A DNA stretch of 64,000 bases, from positions 1 to 64,000 of the forward strand of contig MPMO01000004.1 of NCBI GenBank assembly GCA_002238555.1, written 5' to 3'. Under the pieces are notes generated by a model. It searched no databases, was not told the origin of the DNA, and worked only from the letters and a program-made list of their open reading frames with translations. The number at the start of each line of letters is the position of its first letter. The first letter of the stretch is position 1. The DNA is from Caldilineaceae bacterium bin34 (GTDB lineage Bacteria > Chloroflexota > Anaerolineae > Caldilineales > Caldilineaceae). The position numbers and the translations under genes are program-made. Shown here in pieces: positions 8,577 through 17,152 of this stretch.

Positions 8577-11500
8577 GTGCAGAACTTCCCTCCCAAGACT
8601 ATTGCGCTTGAACCCGAGCCACAAGGCGAAGCGGAAAAGCTGGCGGATGCCGCCGACTCGATGGCGGGCCAAATCGACGGCGACGTACGGTTTGATCAAT
8701 ACAGCCGCATGTTGTACAGCACCGACGCGTCGGTCTATCAGATCATGCCGCTCGGCGTGGTGCTGCCCAGAACCGCGGACGATGTCCAGTGCGTTCTGGA
8801 ACACGCCAACCGATACGGTTTCCCGGTGTTGCCCCGCGGCGGCGGATCCTCCCTGGCGGGCCAAGCCGTGGGCACGGCCGTGGTACTGGATTTCAGCCGC
8901 TACATGCAGGATGTGCTCGAGGTCAATGTCGAGGAGCAATCCCTCCGGGTTCAGCCGGGCATGAACCTGCAGAGCATGAACCTGAAGCTCAGGAAGCACG
9001 GGTTGATGATCGGCCCCGATCCGGCCAGCGCCAACCGCGCCACCATTGGCGGCTGCGTGGGCAACAATTCCGCCGGTAGCCACAGCATCCTGTACGGGAT
9101 GATGATCGACAACGTGACCGAGACGGGCGTTTACCTGTCGGACGGAACGTTTACCCGCTTCCGGCCGCTGGATGTGGACGCGGCGCGGCGCAAGGGCGAA
9201 CTGGACAGTCTCGAAGGCCGGATTTATTCGGGATTGACCAAACTGGTGCTCGATCACCAGGAAGACATCCTCACCGACTGGCCGCGCCACTGGCGCCGAG
9301 CCAGCGGCTACGCCCTCGACCGGTTGCTGCCGCCGCTGGTTGACGGTTCCCTGACCCGCCAGTTGTACCTCGACTCGCCGCTGGTGCCGGCCTCGGTGCG
9401 GGACCGCACGGACCACCGGCTCAATTTGAGCAATCTGATGGTTGGCAGCGAGGGCACCCTCGGGGTCGTAACCGAGGTACAAACCAAGCTGGTGCCCGTG
9501 CCCGCACACACCGGACTGCTAGTGTTCCACTTCGAATCAGTGGTCGAGGCGTGCAGTGCCGTGGTGGACGTACTGGCCATGGAACCCAGCGCCTCCGAAT
9601 TGCTGGATCGCCAACTGATGGATTTGGCGAGGGCCAAGCTGACCGGAGGCCGGAATCTGTTCTTCATTGAAGGCGACCCCGCGGCGGTACTCCTAACCGA
9701 GTTCTACGGCGAGGATGAACGGGAAGTGCGTCTCAAGGCCGACCGGTTGCGCGATTACATGCAGCGACGGGGATGGAAAGGAGCCGTGACCATAGTCGAG
9801 GACCCGGCGGCCCAGGCCAAGGTGTGGGATTTGCGCAAGAGCAGTCTCAACCTTCTGATGGGGCAGCGCGGCCAGCACAAACCGTTCCCTGGCATCGAGG
9901 ATGTGAGCGTGCCAGTGGAGCACCTGGCCGACTATATGGCCGGCATCCTCGACTACTGTGAGGGATTGCCGGACGTACCTTCCACGGCCGTCTACGCGCA
10001 TGCCTCGGCCGGTTGTCTCCACGTCAGACCCCTCATCAACCTCCACACGGCCCGCGGCGCCGAAAACCTGAAGCTGGCCGGCGAGCACAGCCTCGAACTT
10101 GCCAGACGGTGCAACGGCGTCATGAGCGGCGAACACGGGGATGGCCTGGCCCGCAGCTACTACAACCGGTCACTGTTCACCACGCCCCTGTACGGTGCCC
10201 TGCAGCAAGTCAAGCACCTGTTCGACCCGGGCGGTCGACTCAATCCGGGCAAGATCGTGGACGCACAGACCCCGATTGAGAACCTGCGGTTCGGCGCCGA
10301 CTACAAGGCCCAGGGCTGGTCCACGGTCTTCGACTGGACCACGGACCACGGGTTCGACGGCAGTGTCGAAATGTGCAACGGGGCCGGCGTTTGCCGAAAG
10401 ATCGACGTGGGCACCATGTGTCCCAGCTTCATGGCCACACGGGAGGAAAAGCACTCCACGCGCGGCCGCGCGAATTCCCTGCGCAATGCCATGGCCGGCC
10501 GCATCCCCAGGGAAGAGCTGTGGACCAAGGACATGTACGAGGTCATGGACCTGTGCCTGGGGTGCAAGGCCTGCAAGACCGAATGTCCGTCGTCGGTGGA
10601 CATGGCCCGGATCAAGGTCGAATACCTGCAGGCCTACAACGACCACAACGGGATGTCCCTGTTCACGCGCCTGATGGGCCTCATGCCCGGCGCGCTGCGC
10701 CTGTCGAGTTCGCAGGCGGGATGGCTGTTTCCCGCGTTGAACGCGATGGCGCGTTCGCCTCTGGGCCGATGGGGCATGCGCCAACTGGGCATGCACCCGG
10801 AACGCAGATTCCCCGCCTTCCGCCAGTCCCCGCTGGAGCCTGCTCCGCATGCGCGGAACCTTGCGGATTCCCAGGGTCGCGCGGTCACCCTCTGGGTGGA
10901 TACGTGGTCGCGGTTCTTTCAGCCCGAAGTGGCAAAGGCCGCCGGCAGTGTGCTCGCCAAGCTGGGTCACGACGTGGAGATCCTTTACGACACAGGTTGC
11001 TGTGGAAGGCCCTTGATTACGGGGGGCCAATTACGCAAGGCACGCGCCGGAGCCGATCAACTCTGCCGGGAGTTGATAGAGCCGATTGGGCGCGGTCGCA
11101 CCATTGTCGGCCTTGAACCAAGCTGCATTCTGACGCTGCGGGACGAGTTTCCCGACCTGGCAACCGACAGGGGTTTGGCTACGACGGTGGCCAGCAACAG
11201 CCGAACGCTTGAGGAGTTTCTGGTGGAGTCGGGGGTGGAACCGCTGGACCTGGATGCCTCATCAACAAACGTGTGGCTGCACAACCACTGTCACCAACGC
11301 GCCCTGGTTCCGGGCAACCCGACCGCCGACCTGCTCAACAGCCTAGGGTTCAACACGAGCGTGATTCCCAGCGGCTGTTGTGGCATGGCGGGGGAGTTCG
11401 GGTACCTGGACCACCACTATGAAGTGAGCCAGGCGGTTGGCGAGGATCGGCTGTTTCCGGCGATACGGGAGATGCCTGCCGGCGGCAGCCTGGTGGCCAG

Positions 11501-11612
11501 CGGCTTCAGCTGCCGGGAGCAGATTAGCCACTTCACGGATCACCAGGCCCTGCACCTGGCCGAGTTCCTGGACCAGAGGATTGGCGGCTGGGGACAGACC
11601 CCAGCGGATTGA
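8577..11612 (+). CDS. FAD-linked oxidase / 4Fe-4S / CCG-domain fusion (D-lactate or glycolate dehydrogenase type)
   Basis: The large protein (about 1011 residues) fuses a GlcD-like FAD-binding oxidase to a GlcF-like iron-sulfur protein. The N-terminal half shows the PCMH flavin fold (PRGGGSSLAGQ, GCVGNNSAGSHS, GSEGTLGVVTE). Then come two ferredoxin-like clusters (CNGAGVCRK and CLGCKACKTECP) and two CCG-type motifs (DTGCCGRP, SGCCGMAGEFG). This architecture oxidises 2-hydroxyacids such as D-lactate and passes electrons to the quinone pool, fitting the menaquinone genes here. The GTG at 8577 was preferred; a TTG at 8523 lies only 17 bases from the divergent glutaredoxin start, leaving little promoter space. 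Confidence 0.9.
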   Translation: MQNFPPKTIALEPEPQGEAEKLADAADSMAGQIDGDVRFDQYSRMLYSTDASVYQIMPLGVVLPRTADDVQCVLEHANRYGFPVLPRGGGSSLAGQAVGTAVVLDFSRYMQDVLEVNVEEQSLRVQPGMNLQSMNLKLRKHGLMIGPDPASANRATIGGCVGNNSAGSHSILYGMMIDNVTETGVYLSDGTFTRFRPLDVDAARRKGELDSLEGRIYSGLTKLVLDHQEDILTDWPRHWRRASGYALDRLLPPLVDGSLTRQLYLDSPLVPASVRDRTDHRLNLSNLMVGSEGTLGVVTEVQTKLVPVPAHTGLLVFHFESVVEACSAVVDVLAMEPSASELLDRQLMDLARAKLTGGRNLFFIEGDPAAVLLTEFYGEDEREVRLKADRLRDYMQRRGWKGAVTIVEDPAAQAKVWDLRKSSLNLLMGQRGQHKPFPGIEDVSVPVEHLADYMAGILDYCEGLPDVPSTAVYAHASAGCLHVRPLINLHTARGAENLKLAGEHSLELARRCNGVMSGEHGDGLARSYYNRSLFTTPLYGALQQVKHLFDPGGRLNPGKIVDAQTPIENLRFGADYKAQGWSTVFDWTTDHGFDGSVEMCNGAGVCRKIDVGTMCPSFMATREEKHSTRGRANSLRNAMAGRIPREELWTKDMYEVMDLCLGCKACKTECPSSVDMARIKVEYLQAYNDHNGMSLFTRLMGLMPGALRLSSSQAGWLFPALNAMARSPLGRWGMRQLGMHPERRFPAFRQSPLEPAPHARNLADSQGRAVTLWVDTWSRFFQPEVAKAAGSVLAKLGHDVEILYDTGCCGRPLITGGQLRKARAGADQLCRELIEPIGRGRTIVGLEPSCILTLRDEFPDLATDRGLATTVASNSRTLEEFLVESGVEPLDLDASSTNVWLHNHCHQRALVPGNPTADLLNSLGFNTSVIPSGCCGMAGEFGYLDHHYEVSQAVGEDRLFPAIREMPAGGSLVASGFSCREQISHFTDHQALHLAEFLDQRIGGWGQTPAD

Positions 11613-11661
11613 TCGGGCCGAGTCAGGGGTCAACCGCCGATTTGCACGGAGACCAACCGAC

Positions 11662-11974
11662 ATGGCAGACAAGATTCAAGATTCAGTGTCTGCATCCCCA
11701 AGGCAAAAAGGTAGTGCGCATAGACCGCGCCAAGTACAACCCGATTCGAGAGGCCATCCTCGCGGTACTGAAGACGGATGGTCCGTGCAAGTTCATGCAG
11801 TTGGCGGAACGAGTCGAAGCGCGGCTCGGCGCCTCCTTCCCGGGATCGATCGCGTGGTACGCGATCACCGTCAAGTTGGATCTTGAGGCGCGCGGCGTGG
11901 TGGAACGGATTCGGCAGGGAGGTTCCGATTTGGTCGAGCTGCCTTCCGGTGAATCCTCGATGACAGACGGCTGA
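11662..11974 (+). pseudogene. Small DUF6958-like protein gene disrupted by a 7-bp tandem duplication
   Basis: The body of this small protein (CLHPQGKKVVRIDRAKY through WYAITVKLDLEARGVVE) resembles a family I know as DUF6958, of unknown function with a winged-helix-like look. The natural start appears to be the ATG at 11662 (MADKIQ). However, the heptamer CAAGATT is repeated back to back at 11670-11676 and 11677-11683, throwing that start out of frame. Removing one copy restores the expected MADKIQCLHPQGKK. The body frame is otherwise open from a TTG at 11609 that overlaps the upstream stop codon. The gene may be dead, slippage-regulated, or mis-sequenced. The family name is from memory. Confidence 0.6.
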
Positions 11975-12042
11975 ACCTGTTGGCACCGTCCATCAATGCC
12001 GGCATGCACGGATTGCCTGCGGTTTCGCCAGCCCCGGATCGG

Positions 12043-12447
12043 TCAGAAGTAGACAACCAGTTCGTCGCCTTCCACCGCGGTGCGATAGGTCCTGACCGCC
12101 GAGTCGCCGTGCAGGGCTTCGCCTGTCCGGATGTCGAACTCCCACTGGTGCCACGGGCACTTCAGGACATCAATGGATTCGGAATAGACGAACTCGGGGT
12201 CGCCCATCTCGATTGACGGCCGCAGGCGTCCCGTGCAGAGCGGAGCTCCCCGGTGGGGACATACGTTGAGCAGTGCCAGGAACTCGCCGTCCAGGTGGAA
12301 GATTCCAATCTCCCGCCCGGCCACCTGCACAATTTTGCGGCTGCCGGGCGGGATGTCGTCCGGGACGCCCACGACGGCCCGGCGCAACTGATGCTCAGTC
12401 TTCAAGATCGAGTCCGTACATCTCCGCCGCATTCCGGTAGAGGACAC
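12043..12447 (-). CDS. Rieske [2Fe-2S] ferredoxin-like protein
   Basis: This small Rieske protein has the two cluster-binding motifs CPHRGAPLC and CPWHQWEFD, separated by about 34 residues, in the usual single-domain layout of bacterial Rieske ferredoxins and nitrite-reductase small subunits. It likely transfers electrons to a partner oxygenase or reductase. The GTG at 12447 gives 134 residues but overlaps the upstream amidohydrolase gene by 53 bases; a TTG at 12387, just past that stop, would give 114 residues and keep the whole domain. Tight coupling suggests co-transcription with the amidohydrolase. No oxygenase partner is adjacent. Confidence 0.85.
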   Translation of the reverse strand: MSSTGMRRRCTDSILKTEHQLRRAVVGVPDDIPPGSRKIVQVAGREIGIFHLDGEFLALLNVCPHRGAPLCTGRLRPSIEMGDPEFVYSESIDVLKCPWHQWEFDIRTGEALHGDSAVRTYRTAVEGDELVVYF

Positions 12448-13513
12448 GGTCTCTTAGTGCGGGGGCTTCACCCAGCAGAAACGTTGCCGGCTCGTCCCAG
12501 TCCCAATGGGGGTAGTCGCTGGCAAACACGAGTGTCTGGTCCGCCTCCAGCCATCGCAGGAAGGTTTCCATGTCTTCCTCTTCCGGCAGGTTGGGGAAGG
12601 GCTGTGAGCCAAACCTGATGTTCGACTTCAGGTATTCGCTGGGCAGGCGGCGCACCCAGGGGGTGTAGTCGCGCAGGCTCTGCCAATCGCTGTCCATGTG
12701 CCACATCAGACCGGGTACCCAGAACACATCGTGTTCGATGAACAGGCACATGAAGTCCGGGAACTTCTCGAAAACCCCTTCGCAAATCAGGCTGGCAGTA
12801 TGGGCCATGGCAATCTGAGGCCTGGCCATCCGCATTTCCAGGTAGTACGTCGGGAACCCGGCCGCCGTGGGAGCGGATGTGGTGCCGGCTCCTTCAGCAC
12901 CAAAGTGCACGCACATCGGCAGACCGTATTCGGCGCAGGCCTCGTAGATCGGGTGGTACATCCGGTGTCCGAACGGGAAGTGGGCACCGGCCGGCATCAA
13001 GGCCTGCACAAATCGCGGATCGGAACCCAGGCGGCGGATTTCGGCCGCCGCCTGCTGAGGATCGTTGGGTGCGATGTGGATGGAGCCACGCAGGCGGCTG
13101 TCCCGGTCGAGCCAATGGTCGGCTGTCCAGTCGTTGAAAGCCCGACAGACCGCGGCCGCGAAGTCGAGGGTGGGGTGTGCGGCGTAGGCATAGGGTCCAC
13201 CGGTAAGGACGGCGACATCGATGTCGTAGGTCTCCACGTGGTACTCGACCACAACGGCAGGTTGATTGTTGGGATTCTCTTCCCCACCGACCGCGTGCCA
13301 AAGGTCGTGGCGCGTGCCCTTGCCCGGCATGTTGGTATAACCGACCGCAGGAGCCATGGCACCGAAGTCATCCATCTGCTCCCTGTACTGCCGAGGCAGA
13401 TAGGGATACAGATCCTTGTGGGAGGTCGTATGGTGATGCACATCGCAGTCGATGATTCGCTGACGAGTCGGTTGGGCTAAATCCTGTTCGAGAATCGGGG
13501 CCGCAAGTGTCAT
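12395..13513 (-). CDS. Amidohydrolase-2 family metal-dependent hydrolase
   Basis: A 372-residue TIM-barrel amidohydrolase. It begins with the metal-binding region IIDCDVHHH, contains a central CVHFG strand and ends with the FASDYPHWDWDEP motif that carries the last metal ligand. This subfamily includes aromatic or 2-amino-3-carboxymuconate-type decarboxylases and hydrolases; the substrate is not clear. The ATG at 13513 was chosen over one at 13543 because AGGAG lies about ten bases upstream of it. It shares a transcript with the downstream Rieske gene. Confidence 0.88.
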   Translation of the reverse strand: MTLAAPILEQDLAQPTRQRIIDCDVHHHTTSHKDLYPYLPRQYREQMDDFGAMAPAVGYTNMPGKGTRHDLWHAVGGEENPNNQPAVVVEYHVETYDIDVAVLTGGPYAYAAHPTLDFAAAVCRAFNDWTADHWLDRDSRLRGSIHIAPNDPQQAAAEIRRLGSDPRFVQALMPAGAHFPFGHRMYHPIYEACAEYGLPMCVHFGAEGAGTTSAPTAAGFPTYYLEMRMARPQIAMAHTASLICEGVFEKFPDFMCLFIEHDVFWVPGLMWHMDSDWQSLRDYTPWVRRLPSEYLKSNIRFGSQPFPNLPEEEDMETFLRWLEADQTLVFASDYPHWDWDEPATFLLGEAPALRDRVLYRNAAEMYGLDLED

Positions 13514-13762
13514 GGCTTGTGTCTCCTGGATTGGCACCAGCATTATCCACCAAGCAGATTCGACGCAAGACAGAGTTGGTAGGAACCGAGTCTTGCCAAA
13601 TGAGCTGCCGAGAGCGCCATGCCGTAGTTAGGCAACGAAATGCAATCGACCACTTCGACCGGTGACAAGAAGAATGCAACCTCGAGATGCTTGATGCAGG
13701 CTTCCGAGTCCGGTTGGCGGGGTGCAGATCCGAAGGAGATCCATGGTGTGTCCGTCACAGGA

Positions 13763-15622
13763 TTACAACTGGATAGTTCCTTCGAATTTCATTGGGCGGC
13801 CCCCGGGCTCCAATTCCTGCCAACTGCCCGCATCTCCCCCCACAGGTCGCTGGGCACCTTCCACCTGCAGGCCGTGGCCTGAACGATTGATGATGTGGAT
13901 GGCCAGCACCATCACATCCTCGGTCTGTAGATACTCAGCCATCAAAGGCCGGCCGTAATCCTGCCGATCGGCCTGACGTTTGGCCTCTGAAAGGCTCCGG
14001 TTGACCTTTAGCTCAATCGCACAAGCATGGTCAGGGTGGCGCAGAACCAAATCCGGCCAACCTCCGGCCTCCTTTGGTTCCGCCCGTACATCCAAGCCGC
14101 CCAGGGCAGCAAACACGGCTTGCAGGACATTTAGGCATGGGTCGTGTCCGTTGAGTCGAACTCCAGCAAAGCCCGATAGGAGAGTGGTCAACTCGGTCGG
14201 CAGGTCGCCATAGTCTCGTCGGTGCATGATCCGGCGCAAGCGAATGAACACCGGGTTGCGATCGTCACTGGAATAGGCAATGGCCAGTGCCTGCGAGTCG
14301 GCTCCCAGTCGCCTCAAATTCTCAAGGAACGCTTCAGCCACCTCGCGGTTGGGAAACGCTGCGAAAGGAGGGCCACTGTCCAACCCCGGCTTGACGGTCA
14401 GGTATCCGCTTTGCAGCAAAAACTGCCGGGGATCGGCATCCTCAAGAGCGTTGTGATCAAGGGTTCCCTCGGCACTCAAGGTCTCCGGCAACTCGCGAGG
14501 AGCTTGTTCTAGCCAAGTGACCAGAGGTTGCAAGGAACCACTGGTTACCCAGTACTTGGGGAACCGGCCCTGCCTGAACCTGTTGCGACCTGCCTTGGTC
14601 CCAAGATCTGCGAGGGTTCTTGTCAACGACCAGGGGTTGTAGACAGGAACGCTGCTTCCTTCCAGATCGAACCGATAGCCGTTGTAGTAGTCGCGCAACA
14701 GTTCCCGCAAAGCATCTTCGTCAATTCCCATCTCGGTCGCAGCCCGTACGATGTACGGCCCCAGTCCGTCCGCGGCGTCCAAGTCGTCCTCCGTGAACCC
14801 GCATACTGTCCCGAACTCGGCATCCCATGTCAGGTCAATGACGAGGTTCAAGGGCGAGAGGGGATGGGCGTAGGCATTGCGGGTAACTCCCGTCAGCACA
14901 ACCTTGTGCAAGCTTTGCCGACCGCTCTTCAGAAAACTGAAGAACCCGCGCAGCACGTTGAGTAATTCGGGAGGTGCTGGAGATTGCCTGCCGAACATGG
15001 TCAGCGGAGCGTCGAATTCGTCAATCAGGACCACTGGTTCTTTGCCGAACCTGTCCTTGAGCGCGCCGATCATCCACCGAAGCAGGTTTCCAGGGCTGTC
15101 TGGACATCCGCCAGGAACGCGCAGATACTCCAACGGGATGCCGGGATCAAACCCACGCCTCCTCCAAACCCCAGCTTGATCCAAGACTTCGTGGACGAGG
15201 GCACGGCGCACAGCCGTGGGGTCAGGTTCGAGCACGTTGCTCAGATCCAGCCGAATCACGGGACGGGGTTCCCTGGAGGGTTGTTTGCCTTCCAGAGTCG
15301 TGCCTGCGAACAACTCTCTGTCCGCCACCGTGGACAAATGAGGATCCAGTATGGGGTCGCCATCCAACGTCTGTACCGCCGGCATGTGGCCTTGGTACAT
15401 GCACTCAATGGTTGACAGCATCAAGGATTTGCCAAAACGGCGGGGCCGCGCGATGAAGACTTGCTTGGCGGACTCATCCAGCAGTTGCTGAATTTGCCCA
15501 GTCTTGTCCACGTACAGTTCACCAGCCTGGCGCATCTCCACAAGATGCGTCGATCCCATCGACAGGGCCAGCAGACCGTCGTAAACAACCAAGTGTTCCT
15601 TCATGATGTGTGCTGCTCGCAC
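13763..15622 (-). CDS. AAA-ATPase-like / PD-(D/E)XK nuclease-domain protein
   Basis: This 619-residue protein has two parts. The first is the AAA-ATPase-like domain (Pfam AAA-ATPase_like), with YVDKTGQIQQLL, the ARPRRFGKSLMLST P-loop equivalent and the VLIDEFDAPL Walker B-like strand. The C-terminal part resembles PDDEXK_9 nuclease-like domains, with GWPDLVL and AIELKVN giving the D-ExK residues. Proteins of this architecture are common in Bacteroidetes, Chloroflexi and anaerobes and lack an established function; a mobile or defence role has been suggested. The start could also be one of the ATGs within the first 22 residues. No partner gene is seen. Confidence 0.85.
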   Translation of the reverse strand: MRAAHIMKEHLVVYDGLLALSMGSTHLVEMRQAGELYVDKTGQIQQLLDESAKQVFIARPRRFGKSLMLSTIECMYQGHMPAVQTLDGDPILDPHLSTVADRELFAGTTLEGKQPSREPRPVIRLDLSNVLEPDPTAVRRALVHEVLDQAGVWRRRGFDPGIPLEYLRVPGGCPDSPGNLLRWMIGALKDRFGKEPVVLIDEFDAPLTMFGRQSPAPPELLNVLRGFFSFLKSGRQSLHKVVLTGVTRNAYAHPLSPLNLVIDLTWDAEFGTVCGFTEDDLDAADGLGPYIVRAATEMGIDEDALRELLRDYYNGYRFDLEGSSVPVYNPWSLTRTLADLGTKAGRNRFRQGRFPKYWVTSGSLQPLVTWLEQAPRELPETLSAEGTLDHNALEDADPRQFLLQSGYLTVKPGLDSGPPFAAFPNREVAEAFLENLRRLGADSQALAIAYSSDDRNPVFIRLRRIMHRRDYGDLPTELTTLLSGFAGVRLNGHDPCLNVLQAVFAALGGLDVRAEPKEAGGWPDLVLRHPDHACAIELKVNRSLSEAKRQADRQDYGRPLMAEYLQTEDVMVLAIHIINRSGHGLQVEGAQRPVGGDAGSWQELEPGGRPMKFEGTIQL

Positions 15623-15985
15623 ATCATCGAACGTCCTGCACCAGAACAGCCGATGAAAAAGCCGGTTCAGTGCTCCTGCATGTTCCCGGCACCCCTCGCG
15701 TTTGACCAGTGGCCTGGTTGGTCACGGGCCGCCAAGTCCAGTCGCCGGTTGTTGTCGTGCACGTCCTCATCCCAAGCTTCCCCATGCCAATACTCCAGGA
15801 GAGGCAGGAATCCCTCTCTCGAGGACGAGCAGTTCGTGGACGAAACGATTCGAATCCGGCCATCGTTCCGGCTTCCCGCCTTTCGGACTACCCAACTCGG
15901 CATGCATGATGACAAACAGTCCCCAAGCAACCACCGTCCTGCGGGTCGTTGACACGCGTGGGGTCAGGCTGGTGGACTCGACCCC
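15623..15985. other. Intergenic stretch without a supported gene
   Basis: About 360 bases. Short open frames exist on both strands, but none shows a recognisable domain or a convincing start. Two overlapping minus-strand frames around 15667-15955 look slightly protein-like and may be remnants of a decayed gene. Confidence 0.35.
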
Positions 15986-16354
15986 TCAAGCCATCTCCTG
16001 GTAAAACGCGATGCAGGCATTGTCCGGGTCCAAAATCGTGAACTCCTTCGAACCCCACGGCTTCATTTCCAACGGGCCGTTGGGATGGACAATGTCAAGC
16101 TCCCGGCACTTGGCGTACAAGGCATCGACGTTGTCTGTCTCAATCCGGATTTGCGTGTTGTTGAGCTTGGGATCGATGTACCAGCCCTCGCTGAACGTCA
16201 CGTGCAGCGACACATCGTCCTTGCGCAAAATCGCGTAGTCCGCCTGCTCATAGCTGACTCCAAACCCCAGGTCCACATAGAAGTCCCGGGCCTTGGGCAG
16301 GTCGTTGCAGGGGACGATACAGGTTGAGACAAGAAACTTGGCTTTGTCGGTCAT
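15986..16354 (-). CDS. VOC-family (glyoxalase/bleomycin-resistance-like) protein
   Basis: This 122-residue protein has a single vicinal-oxygen-chelate unit: KARDFYVDLGFGVSYE near the start, a central LHVTF strand, and the ending KPWGSKEFTILDPDNACIAFYQ typical of the superfamily. Members are metal-dependent isomerases, dioxygenases or drug-binding proteins, and the exact role cannot be assigned. The ATG at 16354 (MTDKAKF) is used because the upstream in-frame sequence is unlike the family. It follows a small hypothetical gene by 16 bases on the same strand. Confidence 0.85.
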   Translation of the reverse strand: MTDKAKFLVSTCIVPCNDLPKARDFYVDLGFGVSYEQADYAILRKDDVSLHVTFSEGWYIDPKLNNTQIRIETDNVDALYAKCRELDIVHPNGPLEMKPWGSKEFTILDPDNACIAFYQEMA

Positions 16355-16370
16355 CGTTATCGTCCTGAAG

Positions 16371-16640
16371 TTATGGGTTCGAATCGGCTTCGTCCGAGTC
16401 TGCCTCCGTGCCTGATTGGTTGGATCCGGAAGCCCGATCGGACTGCTTAAACTGGCGGGATCCGGACGGGATCCGTGAGATGGCGTTGCCCTGCCACACG
16501 CTGTTGAGGAAGTCCTTCGCAGGCTGCAGTTCAGGCGCGTCCCTGGATTCCTCTCCCTGCTCGGACATCTTCTCAATCAACTTGCGCGCGCGGCGAGCTG
16601 ATGGTTTTTCGCCCTGATTGTTTGGCATGGTTCCAGTCAT
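16371..16640 (-). CDS. Small hypothetical protein upstream of the VOC gene
   Basis: An 89-residue open frame with a basic N-terminal half (SARRARKLIEKMSEQ) and a Ser/Asp/Glu-rich tail. I do not recognise it. It is listed because it lies 16 bases upstream of the VOC gene on the same strand and has a plausible protein composition. An internal ATG at 16628 may be the start instead. It could also be a chance frame. Confidence 0.4.
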   Translation of the reverse strand: MTGTMPNNQGEKPSARRARKLIEKMSEQGEESRDAPELQPAKDFLNSVWQGNAISRIPSGSRQFKQSDRASGSNQSGTEADSDEADSNP

Positions 16641-17152
16641 GTAGGAATGGGAGCTCCGTCAATCATCCGCTGCCCCGATCTGCTCATGGCAAGGGACAGT
16701 GCATCTTACCGTACGGATTCCGAGCATCCGGGTGGTACCCATGTCATTCAAGGTTCCTGTTGGGATACCTCGAGTACAAGGCTGGAGCCTTCGACGAACC
16801 AAAACCGCATCCGGCCTCGGCAAACTCGTGACTGATTCCTTGATGTCCGAACCTCATGCCCAACTCCGAAACCCAGCCCCGGAACTCACGGGTGGCCAAG
16901 TTGGACGTGCACCAGGGAACTTGGCATTCACAAGGCACAGATCGAAGTCCAGGCAGCCGAAATACGCTGGTCCGACTTAGCACACCCCGAACACATGGAA
17001 ATTATGTAAAACAATAGCTCGCTGGGTAAACGCCGGAGCCATGGCATCAGGCCCCTTGACATGACGACCAGGTCCTATCCGAAACCGGCGGATTCGGCTG
17101 TCCGGCACTGTGCTACACTCGCCGCCTATCCCTCCAGTTCACAGACGATACC
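16641..17152. other. Long intergenic region upstream of the enolase-superfamily gene
   Basis: About 510 bases with no convincing gene. A 79-codon minus-strand frame at 16744-16983 has no recognisable domain. The right end holds the probable promoter of the following gene. Confidence 0.45.
17111..17119 (+). promoter_or_regulatory. Possible extended -10 promoter of the enolase-superfamily gene
   Basis: The sequence TGCTACACT matches an extended -10 element (TGn followed by a TATAAT-like hexamer) and sits about 34 bases upstream of the ATG. No good -35 box is visible, which is acceptable for extended -10 promoters. Confidence 0.35.

Noticed and set aside
15667..15955. Possible small genes upstream of the AAA-ATPase gene
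   Set aside because: Two overlapping frames share fragments that look protein-like, but neither has a domain, start signal or clear length.
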